A DNA stretch of 64,000 bases from Planctomycetaceae bacterium (GCA_013823135.1 PNLP01000027.1:1-64000), one strand, 5' to 3'. Counted from the stretch's first letter, positions 18,057-26,559 are shown. The notes: a model not told the origin generated them from the letters alone. Numbers and translations are program-made.

Positions 18057-18235
18057 CCCTCACCCGCTGCTCGAAGACTCGCAGCGACCTCTCCCCGCAG
18101 AGCCGGGGCGAGGTGGGGGTGATTGCCGTTCTCGACAGCTACTCCCACTATTTGCCTTCAGAGGAACCCAATCACACCCACCTCGCCCCGGCTCTGCGGG
18201 GAGAGGTCGCGAGGCTTTGCGAGCGGGTGAGGGGT
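18057..18235. repeat. Large inverted repeat with 65-70-bp arms
   Basis: Imperfect arms at 18057-18124 and 18170-18235 contain CCTCACCCGCTGCTCGAAGA and CCCCGCAGAGCCGGGGCGAG. An outer pair (TGTAACCGGTCAGGCTC near 18011 and its near-complement ending at 18280) suggests a second nested palindrome. It lies in the 503-base gap between LRR copy 2 and the exonuclease gene. Confidence 0.85.
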
Positions 18236-18296
18236 CTTCTGTTTTCGCTTACCAATCACAGCTGAGCCCGGCCGGTTACACCATTTTGATTTGGAG

Positions 18297-18350
18297 AGCC
18301 ACGGGGTATATCCCCGTGGTTTTTGCCCAACGTCCACGGGGATATACCGT
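18297..18350. repeat. Inverted repeat, family 5 (CCACGGGG-TATA-CCCCGTGG)
   Basis: CCACGGGGTATATCCCCGTGG at 18299-18319 is self-palindromic and is followed by CCACGGGGATATACCGT at 18334-18350. The same architecture, with TTCA in place of TATA, occurs inside the GT9 gene at 21695-21752. Confidence 0.8.
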
Positions 18351-18376
18351 ACTCGGTCAAGAACGATGTCTGACTC

Positions 18377-18458
18377 TTGGCGTCGGGTCCGAGCCCGAGC
18401 GCCATGCGAGGGTTTGCGTTGATCCTCGCATGGCGCTCGGGCTCGGACCCGACGCCAA
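18377..18458. repeat. Inverted repeat, family 4 (TCCGAGCCCGAGCGCCA core)
   Basis: Perfect 35-bp arms at 18377-18411 and 18424-18458, starting TTGGCGTCGGGTCCGAGCCC. Related copies are at 45825-45885 and 60614-60710. It ends about 50 bases from the exonuclease stop codon. Confidence 0.9.
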
Positions 18459-18507
18459 AACACCTCATTCCCCGCTGCGGTGGATAAACCCGTGGCTCGC
18501 AGCCGTA

Positions 18508-19332
18508 TCACATCGACGCGAAGTCGGTCCAGTTGGCGAGGTACTTCCGCAGCACGGGGAACTCGGCGATCTTCGACTGGAGCAATTCCTTCGCCTCCGC
18601 AATCAGGTAGGCTTCCTGTTCCAGACTTATTTCGCCGGTCAGCACTCGCGTGCGCAGGAACACGAAGTACGTGTCGAGCGTGTCGCACAGGCAGTAGTCG
18701 TTGATCTCCTGCACCTTCCCGTCGCGATACATCTGGTACACCTGCTCGCCGGAGACTTCCATCTTCCCAGGCTTGCCGAGGAGTTTCGCGAGTAGGTTCA
18801 GGCCGCCAGCCATGCGGCACGCCCCGAAGTTCGTCATCCAGTCGCACAGGTCGATCGGCCCGTTGAAGCGGTTGCGGCTGTTCTGGTAATAGTCGCGGGC
18901 GCTGAACCCGTAGCGGAACGCGGCCAGTTCCAGAAGCGGCATGTCAAACGCGCGACCGTTGAAGGTCACGAGCTTCGCCTTGTAGAAGGACTGGGCGAGC
19001 CAGAACTTGTTGACGATCTCACGCGGGCGGAAGTGCGGGGCGTCCAGGCACGAGAGTGCTTGCAGTGCGAAGTCCGGGCCGACGCGCAACACCGACACGC
19101 CGACGGGCACCTGAAACGTGACGGGTAGGAAGTCGGAAGCGGTCGAACTGGCTCCGCGCGCTTCCTCGCGTGCCCGTTCGACCGCTTCCTCACTGGAGAG
19201 ATTCTCGCCCGCGTACTTCACCGCCGACAGCAGCCGACCGTCCGGCACGCTCTCCGTATCGACCACCAGAAAGGCGGTGCGGGTGGAGGCTTCCGGGGCC
19301 ATCAGTTTCGCGAATGTGTCGGCGAGGGCCAT
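18508..19332 (-). CDS. Predicted 3'-5' exonuclease related to the PolB exonuclease domain
   Basis: 274 residues. It carries the DEDDy exonuclease motifs: Exo I VVDTES (DxE) near residue 24, Exo II TFNGRAFDMPLL (NGxxFD) near residue 147, and Exo III YCLCDTLDTYFVF (YxxxD) near residue 223. This matches the stand-alone PolB-like exonuclease family (DNA_pol_B_exo2). It probably removes nucleotides from the 3' end of DNA or RNA in the cytoplasm. ATG at 19332 is preceded by AGGAGG 7 bases upstream, which decides the start. Confidence 0.88.
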   Translation of the reverse strand: MALADTFAKLMAPEASTRTAFLVVDTESVPDGRLLSAVKYAGENLSSEEAVERAREEARGASSTASDFLPVTFQVPVGVSVLRVGPDFALQALSCLDAPHFRPREIVNKFWLAQSFYKAKLVTFNGRAFDMPLLELAAFRYGFSARDYYQNSRNRFNGPIDLCDWMTNFGACRMAGGLNLLAKLLGKPGKMEVSGEQVYQMYRDGKVQEINDYCLCDTLDTYFVFLRTRVLTGEISLEQEAYLIAEAKELLQSKIAEFPVLRKYLANWTDFASM

Positions 19333-19500
19333 CGTGGTGCCTCCTGGCGCAGCCATATTCTTCCAGCATGGAGTGTGACCCCGGTTCGCGCAAGAGGCAA
19401 ACTCGGGGAATGAGCGAAGTTGTGCCGGGTGCGGAATTCGTGTCGCGCTTGCGGGTGGCGCGGACTGTGCGGGCGCCGCGATCGGCCGTATCTTCTGCTT

Positions 19501-19558
19501 AGCCGCGACCCGAAGGGAAGCGTAAGGAACAACGCGCGCTCCCCTTCGGGTCGCGGCT
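19501..19558. repeat. Inverted repeat with 17-bp arms
   Basis: AGCCGCGACCCGAAGGG at 19501-19517 pairs perfectly with 19542-19558. It ends 10 bases before the MFS start codon, so it would lie in the leader of that mRNA and could affect translation. Confidence 0.85.
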
Positions 19559-19568
19559 CACCACTGGG

Positions 19569-20891
19569 ATGGAAATGGACACGCCGACCGAATCGAAACC
19601 CAAGAAAACCAACGCCGCTGCCCTGGGCATCGTCTGGCTCGTCGTCTTTATCGACTTGCTCGGCTTCGGCATCGTGTTGCCCGTGATGCCGCGACAAGCT
19701 GGCATCTACCTCACCGAGCTCTCGGAAGGGGCGCGGGGTGCCGTCATCGGCGTGCTGTTCTCGATCTTCTCGCTGATGCAGTTTGTGTTCTCGCCCGTGT
19801 GGGGCCGCATCTCGGATCGCATCGGTCGCCGGCCGGTGTTGCTCATCAGCCTGGGCGGGTCGGTCGTCTTCTACGCGCTGTACGGCTACGCGGTCACGCT
19901 GCCGGCATCGAGTGCGGGGCTCGCGATCGGGTTGATGCTCGCGGCGCGAATCGGTGCGGGGATCGCCGGGGCGAGCGTGGGCACAGCCGCCGCCGTGATC
20001 GCGGACTGCACGCCACCGGAAAAGCGTGCGAAGGGAATGGCCCTGATCGGCATCGCGTTCGGGATGGGGTTCACGTTCGGACCGTTGATCGCGTACTTCG
20101 GACTGGCACTGTTCGATCAGGCACCGTGGGGCGTCGGGGCGCTGGCGTCCGGGCTGTCGCTGGTCGCGTTGATCCTCGCACTGGCCGTCTTCAAGGAGAC
20201 CCGCGACCCCGATAACAAAGCCGGCAAGGAATTCTTCAGCGTGGCGAAGTCGATGGAAGTTCTCCGAATGCCAACCGTCGGCACGCTGGTGCTGATCTAC
20301 TTCCTGGCGATCTTCGCGTTCGCACAGTTCGAGGCCACGCTCGCCGTGCTCACCGAAGCAGCGTTCAGCATGTCGATCGAGGATAACTTCCTGGTGTTCG
20401 CCCTCGTCGGCGGCGTGCTGACATTTGCGGGCGGCTCGTACCGACCCATGACGAAGAAGCACTCGGAACAGAAGTTGATGCGGTTCGGCGTCTTCTGCAT
20501 GATCCTGGGGCTTGGCGGACTCGCGGCGGTTGCGTTCGCCGCGGCCCAACCATCCAAGCCCGACGGGTTGAAGGCGGGCTTTTACATCGCAATGTCGATT
20601 GCCGTGGTTGGCTTCGCGTATGTGAACCCGTCGGTTTCGGCGCTGGTGTCGAAGCGTGCCGACCCATCACGGCAGGGTGAGGTGATGGGGGTGAACCAGG
20701 CGTTCGCGTCGCTGGGGCGAATCCTGGGGCCGTTCCTCGGATCGGTCTTGTTCCAGGCGGGGCTTTCGCACACACTGCCGTATCTGTCCGCCGTCGGACT
20801 GTTGGTCATTGTGTTGACCCTGCTGCCACGGCTCAAGACAAACTCAGTGCCCGCAGATGACGCAGACTCCGGCGCAGATAAAATCCGATAA
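19569..20891 (+). CDS. MFS transporter (TetA/DHA1-like)
   Basis: 440-residue major facilitator protein with about 12 hydrophobic helices. Helix 1 contains VVFIDLLGFGIVLPVMP, as in TetA-type drug:H+ antiporters, and motif A appears as GRISDRIGRRPVL after helix 2. The middle loop and the C-terminal half (VGTLVLIYFLAIFAFAQFEA) also fit. It is probably an inner-membrane exporter; the substrate is unknown. The last dozen residues (PADDADSGADKIR) are encoded by the left arm of a long palindrome at 20849-20950. The start is ATG 19569, or 19575 two codons later, and no strong ribosome-binding site is seen. Confidence 0.88.
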   Translation: MEMDTPTESKPKKTNAAALGIVWLVVFIDLLGFGIVLPVMPRQAGIYLTELSEGARGAVIGVLFSIFSLMQFVFSPVWGRISDRIGRRPVLLISLGGSVVFYALYGYAVTLPASSAGLAIGLMLAARIGAGIAGASVGTAAAVIADCTPPEKRAKGMALIGIAFGMGFTFGPLIAYFGLALFDQAPWGVGALASGLSLVALILALAVFKETRDPDNKAGKEFFSVAKSMEVLRMPTVGTLVLIYFLAIFAFAQFEATLAVLTEAAFSMSIEDNFLVFALVGGVLTFAGGSYRPMTKKHSEQKLMRFGVFCMILGLGGLAAVAFAAAQPSKPDGLKAGFYIAMSIAVVGFAYVNPSVSALVSKRADPSRQGEVMGVNQAFASLGRILGPFLGSVLFQAGLSHTLPYLSAVGLLVIVLTLLPRLKTNSVPADDADSGADKIR

Positions 20892-20950
20892 GAAAGATCA
20901 ATCTGTCTGATCTGATTTCATCTGCGCCGGAGTCTGCGTCATCTGCGGGC
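20849..20950. repeat. Inverted repeat spanning the end of the MFS gene
   Basis: Perfect 37-bp arms at 20849-20885 and 20914-20950 (GCCCGCAGATGACGCAGACT start). The left arm codes for the MFS C-terminus and the right arm ends 18 bases before the GT9 start codon. Confidence 0.92.
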
Positions 20951-20968
20951 CGTCTCCCAGGATGGAAG

Positions 20969-22099
20969 ATGCCACTGGATCGGCTCACCCCGCGACGGAT
21001 CGCGCTCATCAAGCCGAGTGCGCTCGGCGATATCGCCCATTCGCTTCCGGTGCTGACCGCGCTGCGTGTCCGTTTCCCCGCTGCCCGAATCACGTGGGTC
21101 GTGAACACGGCCTACGAACCGCTCATCCGCAACCACCCCGATCTCACCGACACGCTCCCGTTCGATCGCGGCATGTTTCGCCGTGGCGTGTGGAACTCGG
21201 CACGCTACGCAGCGGGGTTCGCGGCCGAGTTGCGCAGCCGGCAATTCGATCTGGTGATCGACCTTCAGGGGTTGTTCCGCACGGGGTTGATGTGTCTCGC
21301 GACCGGAGCGCCGCACCGCATCGGCTTCGCCAACGCTCGCGAGGGGAGCCGCCACTCGTACACGCGGAAGATTTCAGTCCCCGATGCGGACCGCATCCAC
21401 GCCGTCGATCGTTACTGGCGAATCGTTGAAGCACTGGGCGCGGGTGACGTGCCGAAACGATTTCACTTGCCGCTCGATCCGGGGGAAGTGGCATCGGTGC
21501 GGGCCGAACTCGCCGAGTTGCCGCGACCGTGGATCGCCGTGGCGGTTGGCGCGAAATGGCTCACGAAACGCTGGCCCACGACCCACTTCACGGAACTGCT
21601 GAGTCGCGCTCAATCACGCTTCGGCGGCACGGCTCTGTTCGTGGGCGCGGGCGATGACACCGCGATGTCACAGGAAGTGATCGCAGCGTTAGGCGAGCCA
21701 CGGGGTTCATCCCCGTGGTCTGTGGAACCCACGGGGATGAACCCCGTGGCTCATACGATGTCCCGCGACTTCACCGGCCGCACGTCCCTCCCCCGACTCG
21801 CCGCATTGCTGTCCGTTTCCGATGCCATGCTTGGCAACGACACCGGTCCGCTGCACCTCGCGGCAGCGCTGGGGCGACCGTGCGTTGCGCCGTACACCTG
21901 CACGAAGGTCGCGCTACACGGGCCGTATACCTCCATGAGTGGTGGCGTGGAAACATCCGTGCCTTGCGGCGGCAGCTATATCAAGACGTGCGATAAGATG
22001 ATCTGCATGCCGGAACTGACGCCTGATCGGCTCTGGCCCACGTTCGCCGAGGTTCTCGACACATGGCAACGCAAGCATCTCCATTCCCAGGCAAGCTGA
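20969..22099 (+). CDS. Glycosyltransferase family 9 (heptosyltransferase-like)
   Basis: 376 residues. The N-terminal domain starts RIALIKPSALGDIAHSLPVL, the hallmark of GT9/WaaC-WaaF enzymes. The C-terminal nucleotide-sugar site includes TGRTSLPRLAALLSVSDAML and GNDTGPLHLAAALGRP. The enzyme probably transfers heptose or a related sugar onto lipopolysaccharide core or another glycolipid at the inner membrane. Residues about 243-262 (EPRGSSPWSVEPTGMNPVAH) are encoded by a 58-base palindrome and interrupt the region where relatives go straight into the D-G-x-TSL motif, so this looks like an in-frame insertion. The gene overlaps maf by 37 bases. Confidence 0.9.
   Translation: MPLDRLTPRRIALIKPSALGDIAHSLPVLTALRVRFPAARITWVVNTAYEPLIRNHPDLTDTLPFDRGMFRRGVWNSARYAAGFAAELRSRQFDLVIDLQGLFRTGLMCLATGAPHRIGFANAREGSRHSYTRKISVPDADRIHAVDRYWRIVEALGAGDVPKRFHLPLDPGEVASVRAELAELPRPWIAVAVGAKWLTKRWPTTHFTELLSRAQSRFGGTALFVGAGDDTAMSQEVIAALGEPRGSSPWSVEPTGMNPVAHTMSRDFTGRTSLPRLAALLSVSDAMLGNDTGPLHLAAALGRPCVAPYTCTKVALHGPYTSMSGGVETSVPCGGSYIKTCDKMICMPELTPDRLWPTFAEVLDTWQRKHLHSQAS
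21695..21752. repeat. Palindrome inside the GT9 gene, family 5
   Basis: Perfect 24-bp arms at 21695-21718 and 21729-21752 start GAGCCACGGGGTTCATCCCC; each arm is itself near-palindromic. The insertion keeps the reading frame. The related intergenic copy is at 18297-18350. Confidence 0.92.
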
Positions 22100-22671
22100 T
22101 CCTCGCCAGCGGTTCACGCGGGCGGCGCTGGCTCATGGAACAGGCCGGCTACCCGTTCGAGGTGAAGCCATCGAATATCGACGAACCTACCGAAGCGCGT
22201 CTCGGGAGTTGCCAGCATTACGTCGGCGAACTCGCATGGCTGAAGGCCGCCGCGGTTGCTCCAACCATCGACGATGGCCTGGTGATCGCCGCGGACACCG
22301 TGGGCTGGCATCACGGGAAGGTGATCGGTAAGCCCGAAGATGTGGCCGACGCGAGACGCATCATCACGGCGCTGTCGGGCACGGTTCACGAACTGTGGAC
22401 GGGCGTCTGCCTCTGGCTACGTCCCGGCGACTGGCAATTCTGCTGGCAGGAACGGAGCCTTGTTCGCATGAAGTCGCTGAGCGATGAGGAGCTTGAAGCC
22501 TACCTGAAGACTGACAAGTGGGTGGGCAACTCTGGTGCGTATGCGATCGAGTTGCCCTCAGACCCGTTCCTTCAGGTCGAGGAAGGGACCGTGAGCAACG
22601 TGATTGGCCTGCCGATGGAATCGCTTGCGAAGGCACTCGCGTGGATGGCGGAAGTACGAGCCAGAAGTTAG
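22063..22671 (+). CDS. maf: Maf-like nucleotide pyrophosphatase
   Basis: 202 residues. Family motifs are LILASGSRGRRWLMEQAGYP at the start, VIAADTVGWHHGKVIGKP with the catalytic Asp, ITALSGTVHELWTGV, and near the end SGAYAIELPSDPF with VSNVIGLPMESL. Maf proteins hydrolyse non-canonical or modified nucleoside triphosphates such as dTTP, UTP or m7GTP. The usual KAGAY sequence is NSGAY here, so a conserved Lys is replaced, which may change specificity. The gene starts within the last 37 bases of the GT9 gene, in another frame; no later start fits. Confidence 0.88.
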   Translation: MATQASPFPGKLILASGSRGRRWLMEQAGYPFEVKPSNIDEPTEARLGSCQHYVGELAWLKAAAVAPTIDDGLVIAADTVGWHHGKVIGKPEDVADARRIITALSGTVHELWTGVCLWLRPGDWQFCWQERSLVRMKSLSDEELEAYLKTDKWVGNSGAYAIELPSDPFLQVEEGTVSNVIGLPMESLAKALAWMAEVRARS

Positions 22672-22865
22672 CGTTGATCTCACTGGAAATGTGCAGGAGT
22701 TGCGAAGAAATCGTGTGTTTGAGTAGCTTCCGTGAGGTTCGAGTTAATAAGCATCTCTCCCTCTCGCTGCACCACCCTTCCCTTGTAAACATCAGCCTGT
22801 CGAACCGCGACGTCGCCATTGATGTGCAACGTCGCTGACTTATTGCAAGACTTGGGGGAAGTGGA

Positions 22866-23783
22866 ATGTTCCGTCGTCGCCTCGGCTTCACGCTGATCGA
22901 ATTGCTCGTCGTGATCGCCATCATCGCGATCCTGATTGGTCTCCTCCTCCCCGCTGTGCAAAAGGTCCGCGAAGCTGCCGCTCGCATGTCTTGCACAAAC
23001 AATCTGAAACAACTCGGCTTGGCGATTCACAACTATGAAAGTAGCTATGGGTGCCTCCCGGCGAGTCGAACGACAGTGCCAGCGAGCGGAAACACGGCAT
23101 TGTCGGTGAAACGCTCGTGGACAACGATTGGGTTGGCCTATCTGGAACAAGGCAACGTCAGCAACCAGTGGGATTTGAACGTCGCCTGGAACGCGGCTCC
23201 AAACCTTGCTCTCTCGCAGACCACATTCAAGTTGTTCAAATGCCCCTCGGCACCGGACGCCCGGTTGCAGAGCCCGCTCGGGCCGTTGGGGCTCGGAGAT
23301 TATGGGTCCGTGAACGAGGTGAAGTCCAACTTCTGGCCGGCGAACGGACTGGTGTATCCGGGGGCTGCTGCTGCAGTCGGAGTTCTGGAGAAGGAGACGG
23401 CAGCCAATTATCCGTTGCGGATTAAGATCACGATGATTACTGACGGCACCTCGAATACGGTGATGCTTGGCGAAGATGCCGGTCGGCCAAACCTGTACAT
23501 CGATGGCAAGGATCAGGGCTCGATGACTCCCGATGGCCACGGCTGGGCCGACCCGGATTGTGGTTTCAGCATCAGCGGTGTCGCGAGTGGCACCAACACC
23601 ACCCCCGGCACCTGCGTCGTGAATTGCACCAGCGATAGCGAGTTCTACAGCTTCCACACGGGCGGAGCAAACGCGGTCCTGGCTGATGGCAGCGTTCGGT
23701 TCATCCGGTCATCAATCACACCGGTCACCCTGGCCTACGCTTGTACTCGGGCCGGCGGTGAAGTCCTTGGCAACGATTGGTGA
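22866..23783 (+). CDS. DUF1559 pseudopilin-like protein
   Basis: 305 residues. The N-terminus is a type IV prepilin signal (RRRLGFTLIELLVVIAIIA) with cleavage expected after Gly7, followed by LLLPAVQKVREAAARMSCTN and NLKQLGLAIHNYE, typical of DUF1559. The C-terminus has the H-x9-DG motif (HTGGANAVLADGSVRFI). This family is expanded in planctomycetes and is probably assembled or secreted through type II/IV pilin machinery. GGGGGAAGTGGA precedes the ATG. It is a single gene, separate from the pseudopilin operon at 54-64 kb, and is followed by a terminator-like hairpin. Confidence 0.93.
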   Translation: MFRRRLGFTLIELLVVIAIIAILIGLLLPAVQKVREAAARMSCTNNLKQLGLAIHNYESSYGCLPASRTTVPASGNTALSVKRSWTTIGLAYLEQGNVSNQWDLNVAWNAAPNLALSQTTFKLFKCPSAPDARLQSPLGPLGLGDYGSVNEVKSNFWPANGLVYPGAAAAVGVLEKETAANYPLRIKITMITDGTSNTVMLGEDAGRPNLYIDGKDQGSMTPDGHGWADPDCGFSISGVASGTNTTPGTCVVNCTSDSEFYSFHTGGANAVLADGSVRFIRSSITPVTLAYACTRAGGEVLGNDW

Positions 23784-23810
23784 GACTGGCTCGACAACTG
23801 ATACGAGTCG

Positions 23811-23840
23811 CGGCCCGGGATCATCCCGGGCCGTTTTCGT
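23811..23840 (+). terminator. Rho-independent terminator-like hairpin
   Basis: CGGCCCGGGA (23811-23820) pairs with TCCCGGGCCG (23824-23833) and is followed by TTTTCGTTTCTT. It lies 27 bases after the DUF1559 stop. Confidence 0.75.
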
Positions 23841-23906
23841 TTCTTCGGTTCATCCTTCGGGTACAATCGCAAGCAATTCGGCCACACACACTCGAAGGAA
23901 TCGCTC

Positions 23907-25577
23907 ATGCCGTCCGATGTTTCACGCCGTGAGTTGTTCGCTGCGGCAGCCGCTCTCGGGATCGGGAACGCCACGTTTCAGCGAGCGGTGGCCAGCGCTG
24001 CGGCCGAGCAAGTCGAGAGCGCGACCATCACCGCCGAGATGGTGAAGAACGCCACATGGGTTGCCGGCATCAACCTGACTGACAACGAATGCACGGCGGT
24101 AGCAGCACGGCTCACGCTCACACACATGCAACTCGCGGTGCTGCGGAAGACCGACATCGGCTACGACGTTCCGCCCGCGATCCACTTCACGCCAACGCCC
24201 GGCGAATCGAACCGGCACGAACGCGGAACCGTCACGCCGACGAAGCTGAAGGGCGAAGTGCCCAAGCCCGACGACGGCGATCTCGCGTTCTACCCGCTGC
24301 ACCTGCTCGCGGAGTTGGTTCGCACGAAGAAGCTCTCTTCCACCGAACTCACGAAGCTGTCGCTTGCTCGCCTCAAGAAGTACAACCCGGCACTGTTGTG
24401 TGCGGTCACCGTCACCGAGGAACTCGCTCTGAAGCAGGCGGGCGAGGCCGACAAGGAAATCGCTGCGGGGAAGTATCGCGGCCCGCTCCACGGCATTCCG
24501 TGGGTGGCGAAGGATCTCATCGCGTATCCCGGGTACAAGACGACGTGGGGAGCGGGCCACTTCAAGGAGCAGGAATTCAAGGAGAAGGCGACCGTGGCCG
24601 AACGGCTCGACGCGGCCGGGGCGGTGCTCGTGGCGAAGACGACTCTCGGGGCGCTGGCGTGGGGCGATCAGTGGTTCGGCGGCACGACGCGGAACCCGTG
24701 GAACATCAAGACCGGCAGCAGCGGCTCGTCAGCGGGCACGGCGTCGGCAGTCGCTGCTGGTCTGGTGAGTTTCGGTCTGGGAAGCGAAACGCTCGGCAGC
24801 ATTGTGTCGCCGAGCCACACATGCGGCGTGACGGGTTTAAGGCCGACTTATGGCCGCGTGAGTCGTCATGGATGTATGGCGCTGTGCTGGTCACTCGACA
24901 AGATCGGCCCGATGACCCGCAGCGCGGAAGACTGTGCCCTGGTGCTGGGCGCGATCCACGGCAGTGATGGCAAGGACTCCTCCGTGCAGGATCGGCCGTT
25001 CAACTGGCCCGGCACCCGCCCCGTGAAGGAACTGCGAGTGGGCTATCAGGAGGAGAAGGACAGCCCGAGCGCCGCGGACCGGAAGGTTCTGGAAGGTCTG
25101 GGCGTGCGGCTCGTGCCAATCAAACTGCCACACGCAGCGGCGCAGAACATCATCACGCTACTTCTGGAAGTGGAATCGGCCACGGCGTTCGACGACATCA
25201 CCCGCGAGGGCGTGCGGGCCGAGATCGGCTTGTGGACGAACACGTTCCGCCGGGCGCGGTTCGTGTCGGCAGTCGATTACCTACGTGCCCAGCGGGCGCG
25301 AACGCTCGTGATGCAAACGATGGCGAAGGCGATGGCGGATATCGACGTGTACGTCGGCCCCGCGGGCTTCGACCTCGCACTGACAAACGCGACCGGCCAC
25401 CCGACGATCTGCCTGCCGAACGGCTCACGCAAGGATGGTACCCCAACCGGCCTCACGTTCACTGGCAAACTGTTCGGCGAAACCGATCTGCTCACGCTGG
25501 CGAAGGCGTATCAGGACGCAACCGGCCACCACCTGCGCCGACCACCCGAGGACACGTGGGTGGTTGAGAAGAAGTGA
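23907..25577 (+). CDS. Amidase signature family hydrolase with export signal
   Basis: 556 residues. An N-terminal twin-arginine-like signal (SRRELFAAAAALGIGNATFQ) precedes a linker region and then the amidase signature domain (about residues 145-545). Catalytic elements are Lys202 in WVAKDLI, the Gly/Ser loop GSSGSSAG (residues 270-277), and the nucleophile Ser298 in GSETLGSIVSP, where GatA has a GGSI motif. It probably hydrolyses an amide or ester outside the cytoplasm and is unlikely to be the tRNA amidotransferase subunit, given the signal and the absence of gatB/gatC. The substrate is unknown. Confidence 0.88.
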   Translation: MPSDVSRRELFAAAAALGIGNATFQRAVASAAAEQVESATITAEMVKNATWVAGINLTDNECTAVAARLTLTHMQLAVLRKTDIGYDVPPAIHFTPTPGESNRHERGTVTPTKLKGEVPKPDDGDLAFYPLHLLAELVRTKKLSSTELTKLSLARLKKYNPALLCAVTVTEELALKQAGEADKEIAAGKYRGPLHGIPWVAKDLIAYPGYKTTWGAGHFKEQEFKEKATVAERLDAAGAVLVAKTTLGALAWGDQWFGGTTRNPWNIKTGSSGSSAGTASAVAAGLVSFGLGSETLGSIVSPSHTCGVTGLRPTYGRVSRHGCMALCWSLDKIGPMTRSAEDCALVLGAIHGSDGKDSSVQDRPFNWPGTRPVKELRVGYQEEKDSPSAADRKVLEGLGVRLVPIKLPHAAAQNIITLLLEVESATAFDDITREGVRAEIGLWTNTFRRARFVSAVDYLRAQRARTLVMQTMAKAMADIDVYVGPAGFDLALTNATGHPTICLPNGSRKDGTPTGLTFTGKLFGETDLLTLAKAYQDATGHHLRRPPEDTWVVEKK

Positions 25578-25585
25578 ACAGATTA

Positions 25586-25661
25586 GGCGAGCGGGGGTGC
25601 GTCAGCCCCCCGAGTGTGGGGCCAAGAAAATGATTCGGTGGGCTGACGCACCCCCTTCGCC
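25586..25661. repeat. Inverted repeat, family 1
   Basis: Left arm GGCGAGCGGGGGTGCGTCAG at 25586-25605 continues into CCCCCCGAG and pairs with 25636-25661. Pairing is slightly imperfect. It starts 8 bases after the amidase stop codon. Confidence 0.88.
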
Positions 25662-25764
25662 ACTTCGCATCTGCCCTTGTCACATTTCCTTCGCTCGGGT
25701 TACCCTCCGTACCGGGTTGACCGGCGTTGCTCGTTTGCCGGCGCGACCCACGGAGGGATTCAAC

Positions 25765-26415
25765 ATGATTCGCTGGAGCGTGCTGGCCGCGGGAACGGCC
25801 GTGGTTGTCGGGGCGGCGTTCGTCACCGGGGCATCCATTCCGCCAAAGCCGTCCGTTGGTGTGGGCAAGGGCGCCGAGGTGAAGGCTACCGTCATTGGCC
25901 AGAAGACCGGGTACTTCAACATGCCCCGGATCATGCGGGAGTATCGGCGAGCCCAGACCGCGATGGTCAGGATCAACGAGCGGACGACCCGCGCTTTGGT
26001 CCAGGTCAAGGGCATGCGCGAGATGTACGCGGATCTCCAAAAGAAGCACGAAACGACCCTGGATGCGGAGCAAAAGGATCGCATCAAGGACGAGATGCTG
26101 GCGCTCAAGCGGATGATCGAGGACTTCGACCGCGAGCACGGCAAACGGCACACCGAACAGGCGGCGTTCTTCATCTCCGAGATCTACGCCGACATCCGCA
26201 CCGCCACGGCTGAGATGGCCCACGAACACGGGCTCGTCGCGGTTCTGACGTACCCCGATGCTGCCACCCGCGAAGAGGCCGAGAGCCCGCTCCTCAAGGA
26301 AATGAAGCTCAAGCCGACGGCGTGTTCTCCGTTTTACCTCGACCCCAGCGTCGATTACACGGACGAACTCGTTCACCGCTTGAACGCCAAGGCTGAAGGC
26401 AACCGCGGGAAGTGA
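25765..26415 (+). CDS. OmpH/Skp-like periplasmic chaperone
   Basis: 216 residues. A signal or anchor (MIRWSVLAAGTAVVVGAAFV) is followed by a short strand (VIGQKTGYFNMPRIMREYRR), a long charged coiled-coil (about residues 70-150, VKGMREMYADLQKKHETTLD) and a C-terminal strand (HGLVAVLTYPDA). This is the Skp/OmpH layout: two long helices forming a trimeric 'jellyfish' that carries unfolded outer-membrane proteins. ATG at 25765 has GGAGG 8 bases upstream. The next gene is parvulin-like, so the two may form a periplasmic folding module. Confidence 0.78.
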   Translation: MIRWSVLAAGTAVVVGAAFVTGASIPPKPSVGVGKGAEVKATVIGQKTGYFNMPRIMREYRRAQTAMVRINERTTRALVQVKGMREMYADLQKKHETTLDAEQKDRIKDEMLALKRMIEDFDREHGKRHTEQAAFFISEIYADIRTATAEMAHEHGLVAVLTYPDAATREEAESPLLKEMKLKPTACSPFYLDPSVDYTDELVHRLNAKAEGNRGK

Positions 26416-26426
26416 GTCACCGACCA

Positions 26427-26459
26427 CGACAACGCCGCCCCGCTGGGGCGGCAGCTAAA
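26427..26459. repeat. Short palindrome, family 7 (GCCGCCCC...GGGGCGGC)
   Basis: GCCGCCCC (26434-26441) and GGGGCGGC (26445-26452) pair around GCT and are followed by AGCTAAAC. The same unit in reverse orientation (TTTAGCGGCCGCCCCACCGG) is at 53203-53229. Confidence 0.7.
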
Positions 26460-26559
26460 CGATTTTTCCTGTTTCGCAATTTTGGCTCAAGTTCTCTTGC
26501 AGGGAATGCGACACGGGGTATAAGCCCTGCCGCAAACTTGCCCTGGGAGGGGACCAAGC

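Noticed and set aside
18158..18847. 229-codon minus-strand frame overlapping the exonuclease 3' end and the repeat gap
   Set aside because: Most of it translates palindromic repeats and an alternative frame of the exonuclease; no domain is seen.
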